Positions 1-11,056 of a stretch of 64,000 nt of DNA are shown here, piece by piece. The translations under genes were made by a program, and so were the position numbers. Numbering within the stretch: position 1 is the first letter of the stretch; each line of letters begins with the position of its first letter. Location: contig CM062292.1 in assembly GCA_031216915.1 (NCBI GenBank), positions 203,753,262-203,817,261 of the forward strand. The letters run 5' to 3'. This DNA is from Pictodentalium vernedei (lineage: Eukaryota > Mollusca > Scaphopoda > Dentaliida > Dentaliidae). A model generated the notes under the pieces. The model worked only from the letters and a program-made list of their open reading frames with translations. It was not told the origin of the DNA and did no database searches.

Positions 1-1060
1 TTGGTAGTAACCATCAAGTCTCGTATGATTACCCCAGGAATGTACATGTATATGGTACCTTGACGTTTAAAAAAAGACATTTCTTTTTGTTCCTGCTGAG
101 TTATGTTTTATCAAGGCATATTGACCAACAACATTCTCGTTGGCACACTTCTGCTATTTGCAAATATTTCAGGTAGTCATTGATTGCCAATTTGAATGTA
201 TGTGGATAATTGTATGAGGATCTTTTGGTATTTCGATTATTGCGCAAATTGCTTTTGTTCGCCCATTTAGTGCCTTGTTCCCGTTGTAGCTGTATGTTAC
301 AGGTGTGAATGTGTGCGCATGTGTATCCCTGCCTGGCCAGCATCGATTCTGTGTGGAAGTCTTTGAGAATTGCGCTCTTTGCTTGCTTAGTGAACACTAC
401 ACTTCTTCAGGTTACATGTTTACCCTGGATATTATTGAACGTTTCTTTTCGTATATGTTTTCTTCATTCTTGATTAAACTGACAAAGTCAATTCAAAATT
501 TCGTGGCGGATGTTGTGTATTGTCATATAATGCATTTTGGTGAGAGGCAAAAACCTCTTTATGTTTTTTTTACGATATGATTTGTGACGTCATGCGGAAG
601 ACATGTGGAAATGCGCCTCATGTTTTCGAAAATGTGGACAAATAAAATACAAGCATTTAAACCATTTCCCGATATTTTTAGTGATTTATTCAGTCAAGTT
701 ACGGATGCTGACCAATTCCCCGCATTCCGTACAATATCAAATGACCATTAATGAAACAAGCTTGATTTGCTGTGTTCGATTGTTTGTCTTTCTATAATTT
801 TAAAGCATGTCTCTCGTTTCTTCACACTTCTGCTGGTTTTCCTGATTATATTATTAATGTGCGATGGAAACAACCGACATGTTTTTTCTCTTGTTGTCAG
901 GTAATGAACTCGGTTACAGTGTTTTCTTGACGCAAATTGTGCTGAACATTTTGCAAATATCTACAGAGGAGGAGCTAAAAGCAATCTGTGATTTTATTTG
1001 GATACTTGGACTTGTGTCGCACACACAGTCGGTTATTAGTCCCATACCGGCATCGCCGTA
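1..1060. other. no recognisable feature
   Basis: Only short open frames without recognisable domains occur here, and no repeat that recurs elsewhere in the window was seen. Confidence 0.5.
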
Positions 1061-1073
1061 GGGGACTATAGGT

Positions 1074-1800
1074 TTGCACTCTGTCCATCCGTCAGTCTGT
1101 CCGTCTGTCAGTCACACTTTAGTTTTCCGGAGTGTTTTTTGGAAACGCTTCAACGGAATGATTTCATTTTTGGTAAACTACTGTAGAACGATGACTGACA
1201 GATCAAGTTTGAGTTTCATGCTAATTGCATTATTCCTGTGTGAGTTACGGCCCTTAGAAATATGGAAAAGCACCAAAATATCAGTTTTCTGGAGTTTTTT
1301 TTTTTGGAAACGCTTCAACGGAATGATTTCATTTTGGTAAACTATTATAGAACGAAGACTTATAGATCAAATTTGAGTTTCATGCTGATTGTATTATTCT
1401 TGTGTGAGTTATGGCCCATGGAAATATGGAGAAGCGCCAAAATATCAGTTTTCCGGACGTTTTTTGGAAACGCTTCAATGGAATGATTTCATTTTTGATA
1501 ACCTACTATAGAACGATGACTTACAGATCAAGTTTCATTTACACTCTGTCCATCCATCCGTCAGTCTGTCAGTCAGTCTGTCAGTCATTCTTTAGTTTTC
1601 CTAACTTTTTTTGGAAATGCTTCAACCGAATGATTTCATTCTTGGTAACCTACTATAGAACGCTGACTTACAGATCAAGTTTGAGTTTCATGCTGATTTC
1701 ATTATTCTTGTGTGAGTTATCGCCCTTGGAAATATGGAAAAGCGCCAAAATATCAGTTTTCTGGACTTTTTTTGGAAACTCTTCAACGGAATTCATGCTG
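1074..1800 (+). repeat. ~160-bp tandem array, about 4-5 diverged units
   Basis: The anchor GGAAACGCTTCAA(C) recurs at 1141, 1306, 1466, 1613 and 1774, giving spacings of 165, 160, 147 and 161 bp. Each unit also carries a phrase close to GATCAAGTTTGAGTTTCATG and one close to GCGCCAAAATATCAG. Two units are preceded by a run of GTCAGTCTGTC-type tetramers (about 1080 and 1555). The open frames here simply run through the repeat in different frames, so I regard them as non-coding. Confidence 0.85.
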
Positions 1801-2091
1801 ATCACCTCTAGGTTATAACATTTGTATAATTATTAATGCTCATTGGTCCGGTAGGAGACATTGTATTGCTTCACCGATACGTGCGCTCTTGTTCAAATTG
1901 ATTTATTACTCGCTCGTTCTATGATATCACCATCTGCAGCAACACCAAACCATGCCGAAAGTGAAAATCTGCTCCGCACATATGTGCGGATCGGAAGTCG
2001 TTGACGTTCTGTTTTTATAAAGAAGTGAAATTTCACTGGAATATTTTCCACAAGCCGCAATTACAGATTGAATCGCTAGCGATAACTAAAT

Positions 2092-2162
2092 ATCTTCCCC
2101 TGAGTTCCAATGTGTTCTATGTGCCAGTAGGCACATAGAACACATTGGAGCTCAGGGGACGA
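2092..2162. repeat. short near-perfect palindrome (copy 1 of a ~66-bp foldback)
   Basis: Arms of about 31 bp, beginning CCCCTGAGTTCC, surround a 4-base AGTA centre, with one mismatch. The same sequence occurs at 23645-23710. Flanking AAATA/AATA sequence could be a short target duplication but is not decisive. Confidence 0.85.
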
Positions 2163-2595
2163 AATAATAACACAGGTTCCCCTCGCAAATTTGGTTGGCG
2201 ATAAAATGTGTTCTTTTCGTTGAGAGTTGCCAAATGAATTGTTGAGTGTCCTTCTAACAATGGTTCTTATGGACGTGAAGGCGTGTAATAAACACAGAAC
2301 GACCGTGTGTGTGAATGGGTTAATCGAGATAGAACTTGTGCCATCGCGGAAGGATAAAACTCGAAGCCTGCAGCCTCACGTTCTATGCTCCGCGCAGGCA
2401 CTCATGCCATATAGATTAACTCATTCAAAAACGCGTGTCGTTCTGTGTATATCTGCGGCACCCGATTCAGTCTGTTGGGAGTCCAGTGTAACCAATTGGG
2501 AGTAACGGTACGTCAATTGTTAATTAAATAAGCTGCGTTACAACTATATACGTGTATATTTTATTTATGCAGTAATTTTCAAGACGCCTTGAGTT
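2163..2595. other. no recognisable feature
   Basis: One 92-codon open frame (2227-2505, plus) without recognisable motifs; nothing else supported. Confidence 0.4.
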
Positions 2596-2705
2596 TTTAA
2601 CTATAAACTCGACTGCCTAATATCCCAACTACATCATCAAGGCATGCCTTCGACGAAGGCAAGTCTTGATGAAAGTGTAGGAATATAAGTCAGTCGAGGC
2701 TTGAG
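2596..2705. repeat. foldback repeat related to 16070-16175
   Basis: Imperfect inverted arms run from CTCGACTGCCTAATATCCCA on the left to the matching TAAGTCAGTCGAG side on the right, with a CTTCGACGAAG centre. The core CATCATCAAGGCATGC recurs in reverse complement near 16110. Confidence 0.7.
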
Positions 2706-3046
2706 CTATCAAAGTCGGGACAAATCAGGTTTACACCCCCTCCCAGCCGTCTGATCATCTTCTCGGCGTCTCAGTGTGCGATGAGACTGATAGTGACATA
2801 CCTTACATTCAGATGAATTATGTGCAATATCGCGCATATGTTGCGCAACAGTTAGTGTACAATTCTGAATGCCTTGACTTGTATCAACAGCAGTTATTTT
2901 GTCCGATGTAAAATGGTGATTTACATTTTGATGTGAAATTCAATGTGGACTTGGACGTCGCTCAGGAAAACTGACGCGATACTTATATTTGATACGTTGA
3001 TACGTTGTTGTTTTGTTGTTTGTTTCCACAAATCTGAATATAAGGT
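2706..3046. other. no recognisable feature
   Basis: No coding, RNA or repeat signal seen. Confidence 0.4.
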
Positions 3047-3176
3047 GTCTCGGGCAACGTCTAGGGTACACGGAGATATAATACCTGGTTATCGGTTTAA
3101 CCCCTAGGGCAACGTCGAAAGGTTTGAAACCGACATTCAGGATTTAAATGTCCTTGTACCTTGGATGTTGCTCGAG
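3047..3176. repeat. imperfect foldback
   Basis: CTCGGGCAACGTCTAGGGTAC on the left pairs with GTACCTTGGATGTTGCTCGAG on the right. An inner pair, ATCGGTTTAACC and GGTTTGAAACCGA, forms a second stem. Confidence 0.55.
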
Positions 3177-3769
3177 ATCACGATTGTACCACCTTCTGCT
3201 ATAGAAATAATGTCGACATGTTTGCGTGTTTCGATAAACTGATGTTCTCAGCGTAGGGCTAAGCAAAGCAAGAGATCGACTTGGTTTTTGCCCGCACGAT
3301 ATCGAAGATAAATAGAGGAGTCACCCCCTTGATGTTTTCAACCCCAAAAACGTACACGTTTTATTATGCACCTGTTTCAAACAGATCATTTCTCAGGAAA
3401 AGTGCTCCCCGGAGACAATAGATGCCTTTTAATAGCGTTTACTATAATACGAATATTAGTTGAAGATAGCTTAATCCTAGTCGGAGTTTCCCCACTCCGA
3501 TGTGAGCCAGTCTAGATGCAGTACGTGCGACAGACAAGATAAGATAGAACAGAGCGAGCTCTTATCATCTGCATGATTTAAAATAGCCGACGTCATTACT
3601 GTTTGACATGTCTTTAGATTACTTTATTTTTGGCACCTCATCTTCCGGGCTTTAAATGTGCCCAATTACAAAAAATTCCGTTTTCAAGGAAAACTGTTGA
3701 TTTTTGAAGCTTCAAGTAACTTTACGGGGCATAAAAAACACTCTAGTTCCCGTAGTATTTGAAATTCTG
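3177..3769. other. no recognisable feature
   Basis: No supported gene or repeat. Confidence 0.4.
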
Positions 3770-4018
3770 TTAACCCTTCACCTAGCATGAAAAGCACACG
3801 ACACTTGCAAAAAAGTTCTTGAATAACTATTATTTTCATTTTTTGTCTCAAAAACATAGGTTATGACCGCACATTGGAAAGGCATCGACGAGTTCGTTCC
3901 AATGAGGGGTCATAACCTATGTTTTAGAGCCCAAAAATGAAAAAAATAATGAAAATTAATTGACGATTTTTGAGAATAGCGCTGTCCGGTTTTGGAGTTA
4001 CGTTAGGTAAAGGGCTAA
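3770..4018 (+). mobile_element. P1 palindromic MITE (TTAA-flanked)
   Basis: Begins TTAACCCTTCACCTAGCATG and ends GTTACGTTAGGTAAAGGGCTAA. The middle is a long hairpin whose arms contain AAAACATAGGTTATGACC and its reverse complement. The ends differ from each other beyond about 15 bp: a GAAAAGCANACGACACTTGC side and a GAATAGCGCTGNCCGGTTTT side. The ends CCCTTTACCTAAC and the TTAA target are compatible with piggyBac-type mobilisation, which is an inference. No coding capacity. Confidence 0.9.
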
Positions 4019-4243
4019 CGAAGACAAATCTTTGGGGACAAATTTTACCGCCTCGCTGTGGTCTAAAATACTGATTTTTTGACTACTTTAAAGAAGCAGA
4101 AGATACGCTGCATACTGATAAAGAGACAGTTTGTTATTTGTGTTTTGAGTTTTCCAAACGCAATGTGATGAAACCATGTTGCGGTCCAGCTGTTGTGTGC
4201 ACTTCGTTACTCGGAGATCGCAAAATAGATGAACTTCCGTCAC

Positions 4244-4661
4244 ACATGAAAATTATTTATTATTTATTTATTAGGGTTTAACGACACTTTTACAACCAAG
4301 GCCATATAGTGTCGGTGACAGTTTTATGGGTGGAGGAATCCGGAGTACCCGTGGAGAACCACCGAGCGACGACGAGCAGCTGCCAGCTCCCCAACATCGT
4401 AACTCCGCACTGCAGCCCAGGCAGGGTTAGATTGGTTAAAGACATGCACCATCGATGTACCTTAGTACACGACGTCATCGTGCCCCCATGTGGACAATCG
4501 GGGTGAAGTGCCTTGCCCAAGGACCCAACGCGGGAGTCCGAATCGATCGTACTGACGGTCAGCCAACCAAGTACTAACCGGGCTCGACGTTGCTTAACTT
4601 TAGTGATCTGACGAGAAACGGTTACCGCAACGCCATCGCGCCCCCAACATGGAAATTACTT
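4244..4661 (-). mobile_element. SINE with 5S rRNA-derived head
   Basis: The element reads on the minus strand with its 3' (AAAT)n end at the left. The head (about 4555-4640) reads on the minus strand as 5S-like sequence including CAGATCACTAAAGTTAAGCA, equivalent to the 5S internal promoter region. The body carries a phrase close to CCTTGGGCAAGGCACTTCACC and the shared CAATCTAACCCTGCCTG segment. A target duplication is visible: ACATGAAAATTATTT (4244-4258) against ACATGGAAATTACTT (4647-4661), with two mismatches. Confidence 0.85.
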
Positions 4662-5245
4662 CACGGTGTGGAATGTTTTCCTGGTGACATTCGAAAATGC
4701 ATCCTCAACCGACGAGGCACTGCGTCGGATATTGCAGTTTTCAAGATAAAGGAAAAATATTGATTGTGAATAGATTTTGTCTCAGTAATTTCGTAATATG
4801 CAGCTGATTGTCATATTAATTATTGAAAACGTCAGTTCTCAGTGGACAGCATGGCTGTTGGCAATGATTTCCCAAACGTTTATACAAACTACAGCTTATT
4901 TTGTTACGAAACCTTTCAGAACTAAAAAGTCCTAAGGTTAGAAAGTTGCTGGCATCATTTGTATTCATAACTTGAATGATTTAGAAAAGAGTCCATTGAG
5001 AATTGCATTGAGAATTGCATAACACACGATACTTTAAATATATAACACGGTTAGATCACTAGCAAACTAAAAACGTAAAGGATTACTACGTTTGACAAGT
5101 ATGTATAGTGTGTTAAAGGAGTTGGGATATAAAAGAAGGCGTAAAAATGGACCAGTTGAAAGCTTCATATATGTTTGTGATCTTGAACTGATACTATAAA
5201 ATTATATCTCCTTCCAATTAATATAACTGACTAAATGAATTATTA
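4662..5245. other. no recognisable feature
   Basis: AT-rich, no supported gene or repeat. Confidence 0.4.
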
Positions 5246-5303
5246 GCATTTTAAAAGATTTGGCAATTTGCCAATTGGCAAATTGCCACATCTTTGAAAA
5301 TGC
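5246..5303. repeat. 58-bp palindrome
   Basis: GCATTTTAAAAGATTTGGCA on the left mirrors TGCCACATCTTTGAAAATGC on the right around GCCAATTGGC, with few mismatches. Confidence 0.8.
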
Positions 5304-5448
5304 CAATGGTCCATTTCAACCCATTTAAAGTCATAACAAGAAAATACAATTCTAGAAAATACAACTGTTAAGTTTTATAGTATTGGTCCCTGGTTACTTG
5401 AAAGTTGATGTGCTCTCCACTGAAAATGAGCTCACTGAGTTCGAATCC

Positions 5449-6768
5449 AGGACAAAATTCGCATGGACAAAATGCCAATCAGACAAAATGCCCATGGACA
5501 GAATACCCATGGACAAAATGCCAGTCAGACAAAATGCCCATCGATTCTCAAAATGAAATACAAATAACAGTAATACAAGGTGAAATAAAATTATATTTTC
5601 AATTGGTAATAGCACTTATTTTTACAACATTTTTTCAACCTTTTCTCAACATTTCACCAACATTTAATACAACATTACACAACATTTTTACACCCATCAC
5701 TCTTAATTTTATTATGTTTTTGCCGAACATGATTGTCTGATCACATTTATAATTATACGATATTTAGGAAAATCGTTGAGATGTACCAATATTAAATTTG
5801 TTAAATTTCAAGTGATATTATATAACATGAAAAAATATAAAAAAAATGCCTTGATTGTGTTCCACTCACGAACATATTTGTATAAAAATATTAACAAAAA
5901 GACATATAACCTTCAGCACTAAAATTATTCAAAACTGAATTAACAGATGCAACTTTGATTCATTAAACCTTATACCCATGCATTGGTAATGATATAGCCA
6001 CATATGCTGAAAGTGACCTTAAACCCCAAAAAGTAAATTTGGATGTGTACCAGTTAACTGCAACAACATACTATACATTTATACAAGGTATTCTGAACAG
6101 TTTATAGGAGGATGCATAAAGGAGATATCTGGAGAATTTATTTGTTAAATTAACATTTATATTTACATTTGTGTGTTAAAGTTTATTTTCGATAAATAAT
6201 TTCAAATTAACCTATTACTGAACTGAATAGAAGATAACCTAGACGAAAGCATAATTTATTTATTTCATTTTTATTTTGAATGTATAAGTTAATTTCCAAC
6301 TTACATTTAAGTCTGTAGATATTTTTCCATTGCACAGAAAAGCAACTCTTGGATCACATTGCCAGTGTATTTCGGTGGTTTCACTTTTCATGGTGTACAT
6401 CCATCCATCAAAACACAGTTTTACTCCACCTTTGTTGCTTGGTATAAACTCCATAATGTTGCTAGATCACTAGCATAGATGCATGTTACTAAAACACGAT
6501 TTAATGGCAACAACAACATTAACAAACCAACAAATACTGTGAAAAAAAAACAGCAGCTATGGTTAAGAAATATCAGTTAAAAAACCAAGATCTTCATCAA
6601 AGCTTACACTACAAGAAAAGTTGGTGTTAAGAAAAAGTGAAAAAAGACAATTATGATAACAAAAAAATGTGATGGGCATTTTGTCTATTATATATTTTCT
6701 GGATAGGCATTTTGTCTCATTGGCATTTTGTCCATTTGCATTTTGCCCACTGGCATTTTGTCCAGTCA
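5449..6768. mobile_element. non-autonomous DNA element with inverted GGACAAAATGCC motif arrays
   Basis: The left end carries six copies of a GACAAAATGCC-type motif starting at 5451, 5466, 5482, 5497, 5512 and 5528. The right end carries the reverse complement GGCATTTTGTC at about 6677, 6708, 6724, 6739 and 6754. Spacing is 15-16 bp, with one 31-bp gap equal to two units. The 1.1-kb interior is AT-rich with no long open frame, and at 5985-6034 it contains sequence like the 3' end of the second SINE family in this window. I found no convincing target duplication. The same end design occurs at 13287-15619 and 33174-33598, so I infer an internally deleted DNA transposon. The superfamily is not established. 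Confidence 0.75.
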
Positions 6769-7213
6769 AACAAACTGAACTGATTAAATTCCTAGTTGCG
6801 TTATGGGAAAAATTAGCAGATTTCACCATTAGTGTGCAGGAGATTAATTTAACTGTTCAACTGTTAAGGTCGATCTCATTGTCCCAGAATACTGCCGATA
6901 GAACAAGCATTTAAATAAGTTCTACTAGCCTAGTTCTGCAAGTTATTCCATTTTCCACTCGCGGTGAATATCTGTTGCTTATTCCACTTTTGTTAGCAAT
7001 CATATATGGTGTTGAAAGGGCAATCTAATTTAAGAACACACACTTTTTGTTAGTGTTCTGTACAACGGCACATATTCGTGGGGTTTTTGGATTGCAGGTG
7101 TTGACATTGTGGAACCAGGTGCCTCAGCGTCTAGACCCAGGTTCCGAACGGTTCAAATCCGGTGTCAAAACATCCCAAAACTTGGCACTGATGTGCAGGT
7201 GCTCATATTATTA
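6769..7213. other. no recognisable feature
   Basis: No supported gene or repeat. Confidence 0.4.
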
Positions 7214-7357
7214 GTTACACAGTTTGTTGGTGGCCTAATATTGTAGATATGGTGTCAGTTAATTTCATATTGGACGAGAGCGAAGCGAAGCTCTCGTCCA
7301 ATATGAAATTAACTGACACCATATATACCATATTAGGCCACCAACAAACTGTGTAAC
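7214..7357. repeat. 144-bp near-perfect palindrome
   Basis: The left arm runs GTTACACAGTTTGTTGGTGG to GGACGAGAGC and the right arm mirrors it, around a GAAGCGAA centre. Only a few mismatches and small indels lie in the ~68-bp arms, all near TTGTAGATATGG. Confidence 0.9.
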
Positions 7358-7452
7358 GAATATATCTTACCGACTGCTACATCGATGCCCAGAACTAATA
7401 ACAACAGCGATCAAAATTAAATGGGAGAATTCTCACAATGTGTTCACGTGTC

Positions 7453-7508
7453 TTTGCCTTGTTACAATTTATGTGAGAGCACTCTCCCATAAATTGTAAC
7501 AAGGCAAA
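7453..7508. repeat. 56-bp hairpin
   Basis: TTTGCCTTGTTACAATTTATG and its exact reverse complement flank a 14-base centre. Confidence 0.85.
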
Positions 7509-7782
7509 TTCATACATTACAAACAGTTTCATTTCGAAGGTAACGTGACTCACATCCACAGAATATGAAGCCGTTTAAGTTACCTAACCTGCACTTCAGA
7601 CCAAATATGGGTTTCCAACACTCAATCTTTCAACTTGAAGCGTTTATCGGATGCCGCCATTTTGAATAATCAATGAACAAAGGGGAGATTACCCATAGCT
7701 GTCAGCGTATATTGATGTTGACAGGCAGTATATGGTTTTATATGCAGTCTGCATGTGACGTCTTTGAACCAATGGAATTTCC

Positions 7783-8205
7783 AGATACTTGTAGGGGGGG
7801 GGGGGGGGGGCGCGGTGGCTCAGTTGGTAGAGGTGCAGGCTGCAAGCCGAGGGGTCCTCGGTTCGAATCCCACCTGCGGCAACCGCGCTGTGTCCTTGGG
7901 CAAGACACTTCACCCCGATTGCCTTCATGGAGGCACGATGACGCTGTGTACTGAGGCGTACTGCACGTCGATGGTGCGCATGTCTTCAACCAATCTAACC
8001 CTGCCTGTGCTGCGGTGCAGAGTTCAGAGTTACGATGTTGGAGAGCTGACAGCTGCTCGTTGTTGCTCGGTGGTTCTCTCCGGGTACTCCGGCTTCCTCC
8101 ACCCGTAAAACTGTCACGGTCACAATTAGCCATTGTGCATAAGTATGTGACCTTAAACACCAATAAATAAATAAATAAATAAATAAATAAATAGATACTT
8201 GTAGG
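7783..8205 (+). mobile_element. full-length tRNA-headed SINE with 13-bp target duplication
   Basis: The head has A-box-like TGGCTCAGTTGGTAGAGG and B-box GGTTCGAATCC with tRNA spacing (about 7815-7870). The body contains TGTCCTTGGGCAAGACACTT, CACGTCGATGGTGCGCATG and the GGTTCTCTCCGGGTACTCCG segment, and ends in (AAAT)n. AGATACTTGTAGG flanks both sides (7783-7795 and 8193-8205). A G-run of about 17 bases lies between the left duplication and the head. Antisense frames of up to 141 codons through this SINE are not genes. Confidence 0.93.
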
Positions 8206-8396
8206 AGGTAAGATATATCTGGATGCTCAACTGTAATTGTAAGTTTTGCTATTACAACAGCACAGACCAATTTCCAGTAATCGAGCCACTGAGGTGACTA
8301 CATTGGATGTTTTGTATAAAGATTCGCAAGCACCCAAACCCGTTGATTGTGTTGTCCTTTTAGAGTCGTGACAACGCGAAGGCTTTTATTATAAAT

Positions 8397-9010
8397 TATT
8401 GTGACGAATTGACGGTAACATGGCCTGAGGTTTGCGGCTTGGAGCTTAGGTTCAACCGAGACACAAAGAGTCGAGGTTGAACATACTCTCCGAGCCGCAA
8501 ATCTCAGACCATGTTACCGTCAACTCATCACAATAACGTAAATGTTCCAATAAGACACTACCCGTAGTCCAAAACTTACACTGTGAAACACGAGAGGCTT
8601 ATTTACAAAAATTGTAATAGTTAAAAGTTGCCTTCTGAAAGGCAACTTTTAACGATCACAGGTTTAGTAAATAAACCTCTCGTGCGCACACGATGGCACT
8701 GGATAAATAATCAATAAACCAGATAAACTCATTCCATCTTAGTTCAAATCGTAAATTATCGGTTTGTAATTTAAACAACCCTTTATTCGGAACACCAGCT
8801 GCACGTGTGAAAGATCCAGAAAATGAAGCGGCTTGCTAGTCTCTCCGTTGATGAAGCAATTACAAAACGGGCGACGTCATTTCAAATATTTCGCGTGGTG
8901 ACGTCAGACAGTAACATTTGCTACTGGTGGTGTAAACATAAAAAAAACTACGCCAGCTCTCATCCAATCAGAGGGCGAGGATTTTACTCTTATTGGAAAA
9001 TAGATTTTCC
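8397..9010 (+). repeat. R1 dispersed repeat, copy 1 (foldback plus unique tail)
   Basis: Begins with a ~140-bp palindrome (8397-8536; arms TTATTGTGACGAATTGACGG and its mirror) followed by ~470 bp. The block matches 50109-50612 in order, including ATGTTCCAATAAGAC, GCTGCACGTGTGAAA, GACGTCATTTCAAAT-like and CTCTTATTGGAAA-like phrases. This copy has a foldback at 8590-8684 that the other copy lacks. Neither copy encodes a protein. Confidence 0.85.
8590..8684. repeat. 95-bp foldback nested in R1
   Basis: ACGAGAGGCTTATTTAC pairs with GTAAATAAACCTCTCGT, and an inner stem GTTAAAAGTTGCC/GGCAACTTTTAAC closes on TTCTGAAA. It is absent at the matching place in the 50-kb R1 copy. Confidence 0.8.
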
Positions 9011-9497
9011 AGTTTTTTGTTGAAATGGTGACTTTCTGTTGAAAAAAAAAAAAGATTGCCCTCCCCACATACACTCGCTAGTTTTCTCGAGGGCTAAATT
9101 ATGGTTTCCTCTCGCTGTGACTTACTAGACGATGCGTATTGTTTCCACAACTGCTACAGACCGCTTCGACAATTTCTTATATTTTGTTCCTGGAATACAT
9201 CGCAGTTGCAAATCATATGAAAGATTTCTCCAAGCCCTTTCTAACAATGTGTTACATAAAATGATGAAATTTTCACGAACTGTGCAAAATAATACTGTCT
9301 TCTCAATGTTTTGATTATTCACTCTTTTAACATGTTTTCAACCACGTTAGTAAAGATGTTTTCTTTTTCTTTCTGCATAACCATTTTTGGGGTTACATGT
9401 GTACTTCAGTCAGTGTTCTGTTTCCTTTACAGCGCCTCATGCAAGTGCCTGATGAAAGAAAATGACAATATCTAAGAAACAGTATTATCTAAGCTCA
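9011..9497. other. no recognisable feature
   Basis: No supported gene or repeat. Confidence 0.4.
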
Positions 9498-9780
9498 AGG
9501 CCCCTCAATGAGCTCGTTCCAGTGAGGGATCTTAACCCTTTGAACACTAGTGGTATCTTCCATATCAGTTCAATGGCAGCAACGGGAAGAGTCCGTATTC
9601 ATCATTTGGGGGTAGACCAATTAATATTTTCAACGTGCAGCCCCAAGGCAATATTGATTGGTCTACACCACACCTTCGCTCAAAAGGCAACCTACTTAAT
9701 GAAATTATGAAGTATCATGTTACTGGGACGGGAAAAGAGGCCTCTGGGGTTCAAAGGGTTAAGCTATGTTCTGACCAATG
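9498..9780. mobile_element. P1 relic split by P2 insertion
   Basis: The sequence CCCCTCAATGAGCTCGTTCC AGTGAGGG before 9532, and AAGCTATGTTCTGAC after 9761, together resemble the middle of a P1 element (compare 21095-21150). The P2 MITE sits at a TTAA between them. Confidence 0.6.
9532..9762 (+). mobile_element. P2 MITE (TTAA-flanked)
   Basis: TTAACCCTTTGAACACTAGT at the left and GGGGTTCAAAGGGTTAA at the right. The interior has TTTGGGGGTAGACCAATTAA and GATTGGTCTACACCACAC around a CAACGTGCAGCC centre. Non-coding. Confidence 0.88.
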
Positions 9781-9960
9781 GCTGCGGGGACCGGGAATGG
9801 GTGGGGGGATGGGGGCACAGAAGACACACGACCTTCCGCTTTATTCCAGACATTTTCCTCGATTGCTCAAGGAGTTAAAATGGGCGCGTGTAGACGTGGC
9901 AATATGCATGCATTCCAGTGATATAATATCTGAAAATTCAAACAAATTTAGCTGCATGTG

Positions 9961-10325
9961 GCCAAAGGGAGCGCAGAAGCTCAGTGGTTACGGTATTGGA
10001 AGTCAAAGATCCGCGGTTTGATCCCACCACGGGTAACTGTGTTGTGTCCTTTTGGCAAGGCGCTTAATCCCAATTACCCACGTTGGGGCACGGTGGCGGT
10101 GTGTACTAAGGAGTACTGCACGTCAATGGTGAACTTGTCTCCAACGGCTGCTAACCCTGATTGTGTGGAGTTAGCAGGACGGGGAGTCTGACAGTTTCCT
10201 GCCGCTGCTTGGTGGTTCTCTTCGGTTTCCTCGGCTTCCCCCACTCGTAAACCTGTCGGACACGAGGTGACCCTGGCTGTCGAAAATATCTTTAAACCCC
10301 AATAAATTTAAAAAAAAACAAAAAA
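9961..10325 (+). mobile_element. tRNA-headed SINE, diverged
   Basis: The head has GAAGCTCAGTGGTTACGG and B-box-like GGTTTGATCCC. The body has a variant of TGTCCTTGGGCAAG, the TAACCCTGATTGTGTGGAGT segment and CGTAAACCTGTCGGACACGA, ending CCCCAATAAATTTAAAA. Short flanking CCAAAG(A/G) may be a target duplication. Confidence 0.85.
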
Positions 10326-10345
10326 CCAAAGAATCCCACCCTCGG

Positions 10346-10433
10346 TCGGTTCCTTTTCTTCTACTTCAGCCATCTTCCGACCCAACGGCTAAGCCTTCGG
10401 GTTGCAAGATGCTCGAAGTAGAAGAAACGTACC
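10346..10433. repeat. foldback next to SINE 3' end
   Basis: Left arm GGTTCCTTTTCTTCTACTTC, right arm GAAGTAGAAGAAACGTACC, with a second stem CATCTTCCGACCCAA/TTCGGGTTGCAAGATG. Confidence 0.7.
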
Positions 10434-10571
10434 ACCAGTCAGGGACCATATCGCGGCTTCCTCATCTAAACCAGTGGCTGGCGGGTATTCGCACATCTGC
10501 CGATATACGATTGTAACTTTTCTCCCACTGGTCCGAACCACGGTAGTCTTAGCAATTTGTGCCCCTCCACT

Positions 10572-10824
10572 TTAACCCTTTACCTAACCTGAAAAGCAGA
10601 CGACACTTGCAAAAATAATTCTTGAATAACTAATTTTTTTCATTTTTTGTCTCAAAAACATAGGTTATGACCCCTCGTTGGAACGAGCTCGTCGAGCTCG
10701 TTCCAACGAGGGGTCATAACCTATGTTTTTGAGACAAAAAATGAAAAAAAATAATGAAAATTAATTGGCGATTTTTGAGAATAGCGCTGGCCGGTTTTGG
10801 CCGTTACGTTAGGTAAAGGATTAA
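10572..10824 (+). mobile_element. P1 palindromic MITE
   Basis: Complete copy between TTAA at 10572 and 10821. The central arms match exactly through CATAGGTTATGACCCCTCGT with almost no loop at CGAGCTCGTCGAGCTCG. Confidence 0.95.
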
Positions 10825-11056
10825 TTGAATTTTCCCCGTCTCTGTTTTTGAGCCAAAACTGAAAAAAGAACAAAATTTAAATTATAATTGTCATCAATAG
10901 CGCTGGCCGATTTTGGTCTTCACGTTAGGTAAAGGGTTAATTGAATTTTCCCCGTCTCTGTTTTTGAGACAAAACTGAAAAAAGAACAAAATTTAAATTA
11001 TAATTGTCATCAATAGCGCTGGCCGATTTTGGTATTCACGTTAGGTAAAGGTTTAA
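10821..11056 (+). repeat. two tandem 116-bp copies of a P1-type right end
   Basis: TTAATTGAATTTTCCCCGTC recurs at 10821 and 10937, and TTAA occurs again at 11053. Each unit ends with AGCGCTGGCCGATTTTGG and an ACGTTAGGTAAAGG terminus. These units are right-end fragments only, placed head to tail and sharing TTAA junctions. Confidence 0.85.

Noticed and set aside
1411..1818. 135-codon frame with repeated sequence
   Set aside because: It is the tandem repeat read through; other units read in different frames with stops.
5449..5540. Regular short repeats suggestive of a CRISPR array
   Set aside because: Units of 12 bp with 3-4-bp gaps and an inverted counterpart 1.2 kb away in a eukaryotic setting; no spacers or cas genes.
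7815..7875. Functional tRNA gene
   Set aside because: A- and B-box are present, but the acceptor stem does not pair and the sequence continues into a SINE body.
7738..8163. 141-codon minus-strand frame
   Set aside because: It is the antisense strand of the tRNA-headed SINE; the same kind of frame appears in other SINE copies (16752-17075, 54110-54412).
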